Assembly: GCA_001970855.1 (NCBI GenBank)
Contig: LSSN01001590.1
Coordinates: 1 to 23,441 of the forward strand
Direction of reading: 5' to 3'
Length of the DNA: 23,441 bases
Origin: Smittium culicis
Lineage: Eukaryota > Kickxellomycota > Harpellomycetes > Harpellales > Legeriomycetaceae
The notes beneath the pieces were generated by a model. The model was not told the DNA's origin. It was given only the letters and a program-made list of their open reading frames with translations, and did not search any database. Every line of letters begins with the position of its first letter. The stretch's first letter is position 1. Shown in pieces: positions 9,057 to 19,693 of the stretch. The translations under genes were made by a program, and so were the position numbers.

Positions 9057-10918
9057 ATGCAGCATACTAGCCCAAACGTAGTCGGCGTTCACTACCGCGT
9101 TGGTAAACGCATCGGCGAAGGAAGCTTCGGTGTAATCTATGAAGGTACCCCTCCTCTTTTCCTATTTTTCTTTCTTTTCTTACCTTCTGCCTTAACATCC
9201 ATCCCTCCCCACCCCCTCACCTTTGTATCTCTTTCTCTTTTTAGGAACTAATCTTTTGACTAATACTCCTGTCGCCATCAAATTCGTATGTTTCTTTCCT
9301 CATTTACATTTACCTTTTTTAATGAAATTAAACTTTATGATTTCTCTACTCCCCCCTCCCACCTTCCCATTTTTAATAATGTATTTATTCATCCATCCCT
9401 TCCCTCTCCTTTTAGGAACCTCGAAAAACGGAGGCTCCCCAACTTAGAGACGAATATAGAACTTACAAAATTCTCGCCGGTGTTGGTATGCTTCCCTCTC
9501 TTTTAAAATCTTATCTATTATCCCCCCCCCCCCCATCTCATTCTTTCTATCTGACCTTCACTAACTCTATCTATCTACTTGTTTAGATGGTATCCCTGCT
9601 GTATACTATTTTGGTTTAGAAGGCTTATACAGCGTTTTATGTATTGATCTCCTCGGCCCTAGCTTAGAAGACATGTTTGATATCTGCAAGAGGAAGTTTA
9701 GCGTTAAAACTACTGCAATGATAGCTAAACAGATGGTACTTTTTACAATTCTCCCTCTTCCCTGCCTATGCGTTTTATCTACATTATCTTTTTTTTCTAA
9801 CTCTTTTTTCATTTTACCCCCACCTATCCTACCTAGCTCACAAGAATCCAAGCTGTCCATGAGCACAACCTAATATACCGTGATATTAAACCAGACAACT
9901 TCTTAATGGGAAAACAAAACTCCAAATACGCTGGAAAAGTTTTCTTGGTCGACTTTGGTATGGCTAAATTATATAGAGACCCTAAAACGCACATACACGT
10001 CCCATACAGAGAAAGAAAAAGCCTCAGCGGTACCGCTCGTTACATGAGTATCAACACCCACTTGGGAAGAGAACAATCTAGACGTGATGACCTTGAGTCC
10101 ATTGGCCACGTCATCATGTACTTCCTACGCGGTGCCCTCCCATGGCAAGGCCTCAAAGCCGCTAACAACAAACAAAAATACGAAAAAATCGGCCAAAAAA
10201 AGCAATACACCTCCGTTAAAGAGCTCTGCGAAGACTTCCCAGAAGAATTCGGAATATACCTCTCAACTGTTCGCAAATACAGCTTCGAAGAAACTCCTGA
10301 CTACGATTACCTACGTGGTCTTATGGACGCTGCCATTAGAAGAGTTGGCGAAACTGACGATGGTGTCTACGACTGGATGGTTCCAAGCATGGGCTACGGA
10401 AGCGAATCTGGCCTCCAAAACGTAAACCCCTTTTTCCTTCTTTTTTTCCCCCTTTCCTAAATTTTACTTTTTTTTTTTTTACCCCTTCTAACATCGTTTC
10501 ACTTTTAATCGCCTATAAAAAAAAATAGTCCTTCAGCGGCAGAGATAGCAGAGGTGGTTTAGCTCCAAATGCTAAAGATAAAAACTTGCACTCATCCAAC
10601 TTGGCACTGGTCAGCTTCCATAACAAGACCTCTAGGACCCAAACTGGAAATCAGCAAGACATGGACTCCAACCCAAACATCAATTCCCGAGAACATTTAT
10701 CGAGTGATGGCCTAAACAATTCAAATGCTAAATTAAGCAACAAACAAGCCACACCTGTCAATAAAGCTTTACCTCAGCCTAATAACCCAAATAATAAAAA
10801 TCCCCGCAATGATCAGTACTCTCAGCCAACAAACACTAACCATAATACCGACAATCAAAGCCACTCCCAAAACAAAGGCTTCTTGGCTAAACTTTTCTCC
10901 TGCAGCTGCTTCAGCTAG
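9057..10918 (+). CDS. Casein kinase 1, Yck/Cki1-type membrane-anchored (6 exons, 440 aa)
   Basis: Exons are 9057-9144, 9245-9285, 9416-9485, 9587-9735, 9837-10421 and 10529-10918. The joins restore a continuous CK1 domain. The start gives [20 protein letters not shown], aligned with the N-terminus of fungal Cki1/Yck kinases. Visible motifs: Gly loop GEGSFG (20-25), VAIKF with catalytic Lys42, YRDIKPDNF with Asp132, DFG with Asp155, and the CK1 signature [14 protein letters not shown] (178-191) followed by [10 protein letters not shown]. The domain ends near residue 300. Residues 312-440 are an Asn/Gln/Ser-rich tail ending KLFSCSCFS. Yeast Yck1/2 end in a palmitoylated Cys-Cys, so Cys436 and Cys438 probably anchor this protein at the plasma membrane. 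The family phosphorylates acidic Ser/Thr sites on membrane proteins and works in morphogenesis, endocytosis and nutrient sensing. The kinase looks intact. Confidence 0.95.
9145..9244 (+). other. CK1 intron 1
   Basis: The intron has donor GTACCC, a pyrimidine-rich body, a possible branch point CTTAAC at 9191-9196 and acceptor TTTTTAG. It splits a Gly codon after its first base. Confidence 0.9.
9286..9415 (+). other. CK1 intron 2
   Basis: The intron has donor GTATGT and acceptor CTTTTAG, in phase 0. It joins VAIKF to [17 protein letters not shown]. Confidence 0.9.
9486..9586 (+). other. CK1 intron 3, with a C13 tract
   Basis: The intron has donor GTATGC, branch point CTAAC near 9561 and acceptor TTGTTTAG. 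A run of 13 C at 9522-9534 lies inside it; such a run is prone to length change and to sequencing error. Confidence 0.9.
9736..9836 (+). other. CK1 intron 4
   Basis: The intron has donor GTACTT, branch point TTCTAAC at 9795-9801 and acceptor ACCTAG, in phase 0. It joins AKQM to [18 protein letters not shown]. Confidence 0.9.
10422..10528 (+). other. CK1 intron 5
   Basis: The intron has donor GTAAAC, branch point TTCTAAC near 10487-10493 and acceptor AAATAG, in phase 0. It separates the kinase domain from the exon that codes for the tail. Alternative in-frame acceptors exist a few bases further on, so the first residues of the tail are less certain. Confidence 0.8.
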
Positions 10919-13895
10919 CTAACATTATTTCTATTTTGCTTTTAATATTATTCCCCCTTCCTCTCTTTATTAATTCGGTAATCTCTTTAATACTAAAATG
11001 CCTCTCTCCTTTTTTTCTCTTTTCTTTCTATATCATCAAAACTATTTTTTCTTCATTTTGAAACCTTTTTTTTTCCTTCCTTCATCAATGAAATTCTCAC
11101 TTCCCCAACTAAAAATCATCTCTTCAGCTATCTCCTGGACCATCTCAGCACTCTTCCCTCTATCCCTAATTCTCTCTTTTTATAATAATGATCAGCTTTT
11201 TCCTGACTAGACAGTTACTTTTCTCATAATTCCTTCGAGGAAGTTTGACCTGTTATTTTCCTATATCTACATTTTTCTTAAACAACTTAAATCTATTTTA
11301 AAAAAATTCCTCTCTTTAATAAACAATAAATTTTTTATGACTATAATTTTAATTTGACTATTTTCCTAAAAAAAATATAGAATAATTTATTTTCTTTTAT
11401 TTTTATAAAACTCCAATGAAACCTTAAAACCTCTCCGTTTAACCAATCCCCAAATTATGTACCTCGCACACACAACCACCATTCTTGTTAATAATATAAT
11501 AAATAAATAAAAAAAATGGATCACTTAATACCCACACTAAAAAAAGTAAAATATTCTGCAAGCATTGTTTTTTTTTTTTGTCTTTGAAAAAATATCACAT
11601 AATACAAGTAGTATAATGCAGTGTAAGCTTTTTGAACCAATCCAGCTCAAACGTATACTTTAGAAGAAAAAAATTTTTTGTGTATTTTAGTTCTTATAAA
11701 CCACTCCTCTTGTTAGCGACCTTCAATTGGCATATTAATTCAAAGTACCTTGATTTTGATTTTTACATTAAATAATTTTTTGAAAATAGTAAATATCAGA
11801 ATATTTGTTAATAACTACATAAATCTGATCTACACTCGCATATATCCAATTATTATTGTTATTTTTATTATTTTTATTTCATCGATTTAACCATGAACGA
11901 ATCGCCTCTACTAATATTACAATTTAGATTTTTTTTCAAAGAAAAGAAAAAGTAAAAATATACATTGATTCAATACTTTAGATTCTGTTTAAATATAAAG
12001 ACCTCGTATTATTCTATATTAACCTGCATAAAAATATGTTCAAATGAACCTAGTTTTTCCCTACATGTATTTATTACAAATTACCATTACTCAAATACAT
12101 ACATGTAACCGGTGCATTGAATGCGTCTTATATAAACTGGCTAAATTATTGCAGAAAAAAAACGAATTTTGCTAAAATCGGTAGCCGGATTGTTATGAAG
12201 TTATTTTATCGACGAAGGTGAAGCGGTTTGATAATAATAATAATAATAATAATAATTTTATTTAATTTACAATAATTTTAACTTGCACAATGTGAAAAAT
12301 TCTAACATTAAGAGATAAAAACAAGTAAAATAAGATATTAAACTAAAAAATATTTTTATTTTGCTAATAATACATTTAATATATCTCAATTTCTCTAATT
12401 TAATCATATTTTGTATATTATCATCCTTAGATATGCATTCTTTTTTATATCTTATATTATCAATATTTTTATATTTATAATCATTATCAAAAGAATAAAA
12501 AAAACTTACTTTTACAAATTTTTATAAATTTTCAGGTTCTAGGTCGTTTTATTATAATTTTTTCTTTGGAATTTTTATAGAAAATTTTTATGATTTAGAT
12601 ATAATTTAACTAATTGATTAAAAAAAATCGTATAATGTATATTTAGCTTATTGCGCTCATATTTTTTAAATTACTATTACTTTATTAGTATCATTTATTT
12701 ATCTTTATAGTTATAGAGTATACGATAAGAAAATTGATAATTAATCCCATTTGTAACTTTAAAAATAAAATTAATGTATTTAAATAATTATTATGTACAA
12801 TCATTACCAATAATAATCGTAAATATACCATTTCTAAAATCTGTAACCAACTTATAATATATAATCTTTTTTCATATCATCTCAGGTCATTTCAAGGAAT
12901 ATTAAAGATTCTGAATTTTAGTTAGTAGTTCGTTTTTATTAGATATACAAAGCTATAATATATACTGCCTGTAAGACCAGTATACCACCTAATAAAATAT
13001 ATTTCTAAATTAATTTTAATGTATTTAGATATCTATTTGTTTGCATTTAAGCCCCTCTAAAGAAATTTTTATAATTAGAATTTTTTTTTGCTTATCTCTT
13101 TTTTCTATTAGGTCGCTTATTTGATTAACTTTTTATTCTTGTCATTGATTATTTTTCTATATTCGCTTCCATCAAATCCTTTTTAATTAATAATAAAACT
13201 CTTAAAATTCCAATTTTGATTATATATACCTACAAAAAAATTTTTATACTTAATAAATATTAGAAGTACTAACTTTAAAAATATCGAAACTGCGATTAAT
13301 TATAAGTAAATAAAATGATACTTATAAGTGTAAAAAATTCTAAAATTAGTTTATAAGTATTATTACCTAATTGAATAAAAAAACTATAAACATATAGATT
13401 TATTTTTGTGAGAACACTTTAATATGATGTAAATTGATATCTACTCAATATCACGATACATTTTGTATTAAATATTTGAAACAGACCCCCCCCCACCCCT
13501 AAAAAATGAATAAAAAGTCTTAAAAAAGGATTATTAATGTACTTATTCAAAAAATAAATATTAAAAATATTGGTAAAATTTTAACCATTACTAAATAAAA
13601 AAAAATTTTTTTTGGAATTATTTTTGGAGATTAGCGGAAATCAATATGAGCTAAAAGTAAATGGTAATGTGGCTGAAATTCAGAATTTTTATTCTAGTAC
13701 TACAGTACTAATTTTTTTTATTTCAAAAAATTAGACTAATATTCAGTTAATTTATTATTATTTAGAAAATATTATCTTTTCGCCAATTCTAAAATCAAAA
13801 ATATTGCAAAAATGAAAATATCTGTGAATCTGAAAGTATGAATTCATATTTTTTAATCGTATCGATATATAGAATAAGATTTTAATGCTAAACAG
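10919..13895. other. CK1 3' flank, then AT-rich gene-free DNA
   Basis: Pyrimidine-rich sequence continues to about 11,250. AATAAACAATAAA at 11318-11330 is a candidate poly(A) region. Beyond that the sequence is very AT-rich with no supported ORF on either strand. A mixed C9-A-C4 run stands out at 13486-13499. No RNA gene was recognised. Confidence 0.45.
12231..12256. repeat. (ATA)n trinucleotide microsatellite
   Basis: A perfect run of the trinucleotide ATA, almost nine units, lies in AT-rich intergenic DNA. Confidence 0.9.
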
Positions 13896-14060
13896 TAGAG
13901 CTATTATATAATGAAGGTAGTTGTATAGATAAAAGTATAGGAAAAACCTAATAGGACTCAGTTAATTCGTAATAACCTTTATAAAAAAAATTTCCTATTT
14001 GGTATTTTGAAATAACTTTGATATTTCAGAAATATCTATTATTTTTCGATTTAATTCGAG
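13896..14060 (+). repeat. Left terminal inverted repeat
   Basis: The outer part, GAGCTATTATATAATGAAGG, and the block ATAGGAAAAACCTAATAG match the reverse complement of 19864-20026 with scattered substitutions and small indels. The match fades after about 14058. Confidence 0.82.
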
Positions 14061-14206
14061 AAATTTGGAAATTAGTTGTGCATTTCGAAATGTTGGAGTT
14101 TTTTCTTAATTCATGACTAATTTCTTAATTAAAACCAAAGAACTAAATAACTGCTTTATTTCGAATAAAGGGAGATTTTATTAAATTACTTAGTTATTTC
14201 GGAATT
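13961..14206. repeat. Left subterminal array of degenerate palindromes
   Basis: About six copies of a 12-17 bp palindrome close to GTTATTTCGAAATAAC are seen: 13961-13976, 14002-14016, 14020-14036 (GATATTTCAGAAATATC, perfect apart from its central base), 14081-14092 (CATTTCGAAATG, perfect), 14157-14169 and 14193-14206. Arrays of short motifs near transposon ends are commonly transposase-binding sites. Confidence 0.6.
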
Positions 14207-14223
14207 AAAGTGTTTACTAACAC

Positions 14224-14878
14224 TTATTGGCTAAAATATGATATACCAGTTAGCTTTTCCATGGCTACTACGAGGTCATCAATTGTCTTTTGGCTTTTTT
14301 TTTCTGCCACATACGTAGGTTTAGCGAGCTTAACTGCACTTTCCTCGTCGGACTTTTGAGTTCATCTAAAGTTGAGGCCATTTCATAAGCTCATCCATGG
14401 TTTTGTCCTTACTTGTCTGGGCCAAATTCCACCATAAATTATTTTCGACCTCTGAGATCAGATCCAAATACGCGTTTTTCAATAAAGTTTGCGTGTAAAT
14501 GGTGTCATCCATGCATCTGATAAACATCTTAATCCTGCGATTAAATTCGCCCGATGTCTCACTAGGAAGCTTCTCCAGCTTTACCAATTCAAAAATATCC
14601 CTCTTGGAGGCCTTTTCCTTTCCCTTTCTAAAGCGTTTTTCGGTTTTTCCTAGCCAGTCTGTAAGGGTCCATTCCGTAGTATCCTCATCCTGTTCGGCCT
14701 CATATTTCCAAATGGCTGCCTTGTCCTCTAGTCACAATTTGAAAAGTTCAACTTTGTCATCTTTCTTGACTTTAGTAAATTTTATAGCTGAGTCGAATTT
14801 CTTTATCCATAGGCTCACATTACCTACATCTGATTCATACCCCTAAAATTCAGCTGGAAATATTTCTGCTTTAAGCAT
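14224..14878 (-). pseudogene. Ty3/gypsy-like gag fragment, broken
   Basis: Read from ATG at 14878 on the minus strand, the frame gives MLKAEIFPAEF, a TAG stop (14843-14845), then a gag-like sequence with WIKKFDSAIKF, a TGA stop at 14732-14734 where an aromatic residue is expected (KL-stop-LEDKAAIWKYE), then an open run to a TAG at 14366-14368. The remainder continues in another frame (SDEESAVKLAKPTYVAEKKS) up to TAA at 14224-14226, so there is a frameshift near 14365. Spaced Trp and Leu residues and a charged helical pattern resemble the retrotransposon gag (capsid) family, which coats retroelement RNA. No zinc knuckle, protease, reverse transcriptase or LTR was seen. It lies within the DNA transposon, directly inside its left end and antisense to the transposase. 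It may be a nested insertion or a captured ORF. Confidence 0.6.
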
Positions 14879-14899
14879 TTTAATTTTAGGTTTTGTATT

Positions 14900-15882
14900 A
14901 AAGTCATTTACAACTGAGATCTTAATCTCAAAGAATTTAAAATTTTTATAATGGTGTTATGACATTGTTTATGGTTTATTTTTCAGAATTAAAACAAAAA
15001 AACTAAAGATCTAAAAATGCCGTCTTCCTCTGACTTTATATGTTATTTTCCTATTTCAAATATATGCTATGGTACACTTCATTTATCACTTTTCAACTAT
15101 TTTATTTTGAATAAAACATGAAGTAGGCAGATTATGGAAAACCTGCCCATAGAGGAAGATATAATGCGAGCTCTTTCTAAAAAAAAAGTAGACTAGAAAG
15201 TCTTTGTATAAAAAGACAGGCTTAAATACCTTCATTAGATAAAAACAAACAACTAATTCACCAACTATATTTTTCGAAAAAGAGAGATCACCAATAATTA
15301 TTCTACAAAGAGCACCATCAAAGGAAAATGTTTAATTTTCCTTTGACTATACCATTATATTCTTCTATATAACTTGTTAAAAAAAAATCCAATTATATAT
15401 TAATTTTAGCTATATATTTCCGTTTAACTAATAAACTGCATAATAACGAAAACTATCCGATTAATTAGCATTATTAAACTATTGCCTAGATAAATGAATA
15501 AATCGGTTAAATGATAATCAAATATCAATTTAATCTTACACTAATAAACCATAATTGTCTAAAATATTTATGTAATATTAGGTATACATACTAATACTGT
15601 TCTTTTACTCAACACTTTTAATTAACGAAATCATAGATTCACCTGTAATTTATAAGAAGCTATACTATTTGTGGTTATTCTAACATACTAATATATTATT
15701 TTTTTTCGGAATAAAAAAACTTTTATTGAATCTAGTTTTTTAGATTTAGTAGATAAAAAATAGTACACCATCTATAAATGTCTTAATAAGTTAGATACAA
15801 TATAACAAAGTATGCAATAGTAAAAAAATTTCAATTTCAAAATTTATTTAAATAGAGCGCCTTAAGTATAAAATTTTAAAAA
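14900..15882. other. AT-rich interior of the transposon, no gene seen
   Basis: Between the gag fragment and the N-terminal transposase piece, no frame of useful length is open on either strand and no repeat unit was recognised. It may contain the promoter of the transposase. Confidence 0.35.
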
Positions 15883-16116
15883 ATGCTCCAAAATATATCA
15901 TTTTATCAAAACGCTACTGAAAATCTTGAAAGAGAAGTAATATTAGCAACTAGTAATGCTATTTACTATTCAAGTGACAATGAGTATTACGAGCCAAAAA
16001 TATACAACACGATATGCGAAAACTCTAATAATGTATACTTTTTAACTGGTTTTGGTTTTATTGAATTCGAGGAAATATATACTGTATGTGAGCCAAAGCT
16101 TATTATCAGGACCTGA
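15883..16116 (+). pseudogene. N-terminal piece of the DDE_Tnp_4 transposase
   Basis: This is a 77-codon frame starting MLQNISFYQNATENLEREVI. Its end, FLTGFGFIEFEEIYTVCEPK, matches the F-x-x-LTGF-x-x-x-EF-x-x-(I/L) pattern found shortly before the RGRR(S/K)K(L/V) segment in IS5-like (DDE_Tnp_4) transposases. That RGRRSKV segment occurs at the start of the next piece, at 16526. The frame stops at TGA 16114-16116, and about 410 bp separates the two pieces: either an intron with a decayed donor or an insertion. Assignment is by order and motif, not by a search. Confidence 0.5.
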
Positions 16117-16362
16117 CAGCTAGGTATTATTAAGTATTTATTTTTATATTTGTTTATTTGAAATAGTTATCATGTGAAGATATTTTATTGATAAAGATTC
16201 TTTTTTCAATAAAATCTCTAACTATATATACTTTTTCAAAAGTTATCAAAATACTATAAAATTTTATGAAATAATTTACAAATACTAAAAATGCTATAAA
16301 GAATATTCTAGAATAAAATCCTAAATGATTACTAATCAAACTATTAGTAATGATAATTGAAT

Positions 16363-16515
16363 TTGCGCAGCAAAAGTAATTTTTACTACACGTGTTCAAA
16401 TTACCTAATCACGAGCGCAAATCAAAACATAAATTTATTTCCCAAAATGGAATATGGGAATATTGCGCAGTAATTTGTAATTTTATACAACACGTATATC
16501 AAATTACATAATGAC
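16363..16515. repeat. Direct repeat pair, about 50 bp, offset exactly 100 bp
   Basis: TTGCGCAG, then a GTAATTTT-TAC block, CACGT, TCAAATTAC and TAAT, runs from 16363 to 16414 and again from 16463 to 16515. ATTTGCGC at 16361 and GCGCAAAT at 16415 also form an 8-bp inverted pair around copy 1. The pair sits in the gap between the N-terminal and helix-turn-helix pieces of the transposase, so it belongs to an insertion, intron or promoter. Confidence 0.65.
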
Positions 16516-16525
16516 ATGATAAATC

Positions 16526-16741
16526 ATGACACTTATCGAGGCCGAAAAACATCGAGGAAGAAGGTCAAAAGTTCAGCCAAAAGATAAATTACTTATTCTA
16601 TTTACATATTTGCGGCACTATTTTAAATTTGAAAAGCTTGGTAGAGATTTTAACCTTTCTAGACCTGCAGTTTGCAAGCTGATACACAAAACTTCTGAAG
16701 TTATTCGAGAATCTTTGGTAAAAAAAATTTTTTCCCAATAA
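16526..16741 (+). pseudogene. Helix-turn-helix piece of the DDE_Tnp_4 transposase
   Basis: This is 71 codons from ATG, with TAA just upstream in frame. RGRRSKVQPKDKLLILFTYL is followed by RHYFKFEKLGRDFNLSRPAV, a helix-turn-helix (DNA-binding) region of the IS5/Harbinger type that precedes the RNase-H-fold catalytic core. The frame ends at TAA right after an A7T6 tract (16721-16733). Shifting frame within that tract leads into IKKSQQISQSII and then, without a stop, into the catalytic piece, so a one- or two-base indel in the homopolymer has split one gene. Confidence 0.72.
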
Positions 16742-16773
16742 AAAAGAGTCAACAAATCTCTCAGTCTATCATA

Positions 16774-17406
16774 ATGCAAAATCATTTTGATGTTGAATTA
16801 ATAATAGATTGTACTGTGTTTTTTATAAATAGACCAACTGGATCATTTCAAGATGGAAATAAATTTTATTCGGGAAAGCACTACCGTTACTGTATAAAAC
16901 GTGAAGTAGCGGTAATACCAGATGACCGCTGCGCTTTTGCTAGCATTATTCATGAAGGTTCAGTTCATGATATGACCGTATCAAGTACTATGGACAGAAC
17001 ATATAAAGAATTTTTTAAAAAAACTCAGTCTGATTATAAATTTCCAGACTCAGAGGATTTTTATGAATGGTCTATAATGGCTGATAAAGGATATGTAGGG
17101 TTAAATAAAAAATTTAGGGTAGTAGTTCCAAATAAAAGAAACCAAAGCACTTTGGTAAGTCGCATCCAAATTCAATCAGAATATCCTTATGCCCAATCAA
17201 ATAACTTCAGTCATTCACAACCGGATCTAGAGTCAAATATACATAATGGGCGAATAATAGTCGAAAATTTTTTTGGGAGGCTAAAAAATAAATTTTATGT
17301 AATGAAAGAAACATACAGAGGATTTCCTATAAGCCTTCAGAAAATTTCTGATATATCTATAGCTTTAACTAATTTCGACATATACAAGCGCCCATTGAGA
17401 ACTTAG
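16774..17406 (+). pseudogene. Catalytic DDE core of the transposase (DDE_Tnp_4, PIF/Harbinger or ISL2EU-like)
   Basis: This is 210 codons. The catalytic triad is visible: Asp12 in ELIIDCT, Asp104 in ADKGYVG and Glu164 in VENFFGRLK. Family motifs YSGKHYRYCIK (32-42) and GSVHD (62-66) are also present. Such enzymes cut the element at its terminal repeats and join it to target DNA. The frame is open upstream of the ATG to about 16738, so the ATG is internal and not a true start. It ends KRPLRT and TAG at 17404-17406, but the same frame continues DAKYSDSLKFKQLAYVEKN, matching the usual D-x-x-Y tail after PLR, so the TAG looks like an internal stop. All three catalytic residues survive, yet the gene is broken at several places. 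Confidence 0.85.
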
Positions 17407-17730
17407 GATGCTAAGTACAGTGACTCATTGAAATTTAAACAACTTGCTTATGTCGAAAAAAATTAAGGAAAAAAATAGAAGAAAAGATGTTTACAAAAAC
17501 GGCTTGATTTTTTTGACAGCTTCCATAAAAATGGTCTAGGACCTATTCAAACAGAAAAAGCGATTTCTGAGTTTAATATACAAGGTAAATTAGCTAATAA
17601 TCTTAATGGAAGGTATTTGGATAGAAATAAAACAGTCAGATTATCCTCGGAAATAGATAGCATGGATATTGATTTTTCAAGTTCAAAAAATTACACATGT
17701 AGCTTTGAAAAAGTATTAATATTTTTTTAA
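17407..17730 (+). pseudogene. Decayed C-terminal tail of the transposase
   Basis: After the TAG, the frame runs about 19 codons to TAA (17464-17466). Beyond homopolymer tracts (A7 near 17456, A7 near 17470, T7 near 17507) another frame is open from about 17483 to TAA at 17728-17730, with FDSFHKNGLGPIQTEKAISE and an acidic end. Two or more small indels in A/T runs seem to have broken it. Belonging to the transposase is inferred from position and continuity. Confidence 0.45.
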
Positions 17731-19620
17731 TTATATTTTATTTATTTAATGATTGAATGGATATAGTTTGCCAAAATATTTAAAAGCTGATAAATACAAA
17801 CAAAATAATGATATTCAATAGTTTACTTTTTAATTATATTATTTCCATTTTATTTATTTTTGTGTATTTTGAGTTAAAGGAATAGAACTTTAATATTTTT
17901 ATAATAGAATTTGGCGATTAGTAATTATCTGTCTAATATTAAATGTGAGCGTAATTAAAAACTTGAGAATATAATTTCAATCCTTAAATACTTTTATATC
18001 AATTTATTTAATTTGCTATGCTTACTCAAAAGAGTAATAAAGAGCAAAAATTTAAACCTTTAAAAAGTATCGACATTCTAAAATTACATGTATTTGATAT
18101 AATATTATAGTTTATATATAAATGAAATATAAAATTAGCTTGAAATAAAAAAATATACTATGAAGAGATTAATTTGTATAACGGGTCAGAAATTTAAAAT
18201 CGTTTATTTGAAAATAATAAAAAATATGGGGTTATATTGTCTCGGAAATAAAAAATAAGTTTATACGAAATATTTGTTTTTTTTCTTTTTCTAAAAAAAT
18301 ACTGTTCAACTATCGTTAAATCACGCTTTAAATAAATAGAGCGTTTTGGAATTCCAACACTATGGTAGTTTAATTTGATAATATCAGTTTTTTTTTCTTA
18401 TAATAAACTAAAACGTACGGTATTTTTTTATTGAATTAATGGGTTTTTATACTAATATTTGATAATTTTATAGCTAAAAATTTTTAATGTTTATTTCGAA
18501 GCATTTATCTAAAAATTCAAAAATAATTTGCTAAAAAATATTAAATGATAATTTTCGATTGCGTAAAGTAAATTAATTACAATTGAATATCCAAAATACA
18601 GTATTTCAGATATGGAAACAATAAACTTGTTTTTATCACACCACTCAAATGTTTTAAATCGTGTTACATTAAATATTGATTTTTTTTCCTTCTTCAAAAT
18701 TTGAATCTAAAAAAATCATACTCCTTCACAACATTCAAAAATAATATTGATGACCCGCCTTACTTATTCAAAACATCTCTGGCCTATTTATAAGACAATC
18801 TAAAATAAGAGTTCCAATAGCGATTTACTTTACTATGGAAATGAGCAGTGGTCCACCAAATAAGATATAACACATCTATGAAATTATTTTAAAGTAAATA
18901 TATATTTTTTGTAATTATAAAAAGAACTTTAAATGTCCTATATTTTATAGTATTCACGCTACAAAGCGAAAATTTATTATCCATCTATCCTGAATACACG
19001 TAACTGCACAAATAACCTTGTAAGTTTATATCCAAGTTTAATAGCAGCAAAAATCATAAGTATAATAAAATATAGTTTGTTTAACTCTTAATAACTTCTT
19101 ATTGTTGTTTTTATTGTAAAAAATGATTTTCGCCTTGGCTGTTATGTTGAATAAGCATAAAAAAAGTACTCCAATTTTATTCTTTTATAGCTTATATTAT
19201 GTAAAAAAAAGCCATTATTTCTTCAGCATTTGATATCAACTGATGTTTTTGAATTTTTTAGCACTATATGTTTGAGCCATTTATCATAAATAATATAATA
19301 TTAGCTATAATGTAAGGTTAAATAAAGAAAATTTATAAATACATTTCCGAGAAAAAAGTGTCGTTTTTTTCAAATATAATGGTTTACTTTTTTTCACGAC
19401 TTATAGCAATTTCAAGAGTGTCATTATATTAGTAGCTGTAACTTAATTTCATTATTTATGTAGCGAGAAGAAAGAGCGAAGAATATATTTGTGTTAGAAT
19501 ATTAGTTTATTATGTCTTAAATAAACTAAAATTCACTTTACTTTACCACATTACTTTTATTGTTATTATTATCATAATAATAAAATTCCTCTATTAAACT
19601 AAGGTATAACTAATTAATAT
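17731..19620. other. AT-rich 3' interior of the transposon
   Basis: The region is non-coding in all frames as far as I can read. A 62-codon minus-strand frame at 18509-18697 is low-complexity and unsupported. No second transposon gene, such as the Myb-like partner of Harbinger elements, was seen. Confidence 0.4.
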
Positions 19621-19693
19621 TACATAATTTTCTGCTCGAAAAAGTTCGAGTGAATTGAGTATTTTTATTTTCCAATAAATGGAAGTGAAATTA

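Noticed and set aside
9606..9866. 86-codon minus-strand frame inside the kinase gene
   Set aside because: It runs antisense across exon 4, intron 4 and exon 5 of the clear casein kinase gene.
10040..10425. Alternative plus- and minus-strand frames over the kinase exon 5
   Set aside because: They are shadows of the coding frame with the CK1 signature.
10998..11210. 70-codon plus-strand frame after the kinase
   Set aside because: Low-complexity Phe/Ser/Leu composition from the pyrimidine-rich 3' flank, with no conserved feature.
14208..14225. AAGTGTT/AACACTT hairpin as a terminator
   Set aside because: A 7-bp stem at the edge of a broken gag fragment in a eukaryotic AT-rich context; chance pairing is likely and this is not a known type of eukaryotic terminator.
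14499..14846. 115-codon plus-strand frame
   Set aside because: It is the reverse strand of the gag-like fragment, which has the convincing amino-acid pattern; this one is a Ser/Phe-rich shadow.
16154..16399. 81-codon minus-strand hydrophobic frame
   Set aside because: It has AT-driven Ile/Phe/Tyr composition, overlaps the gap and direct repeat in the transposase, and matches no family.
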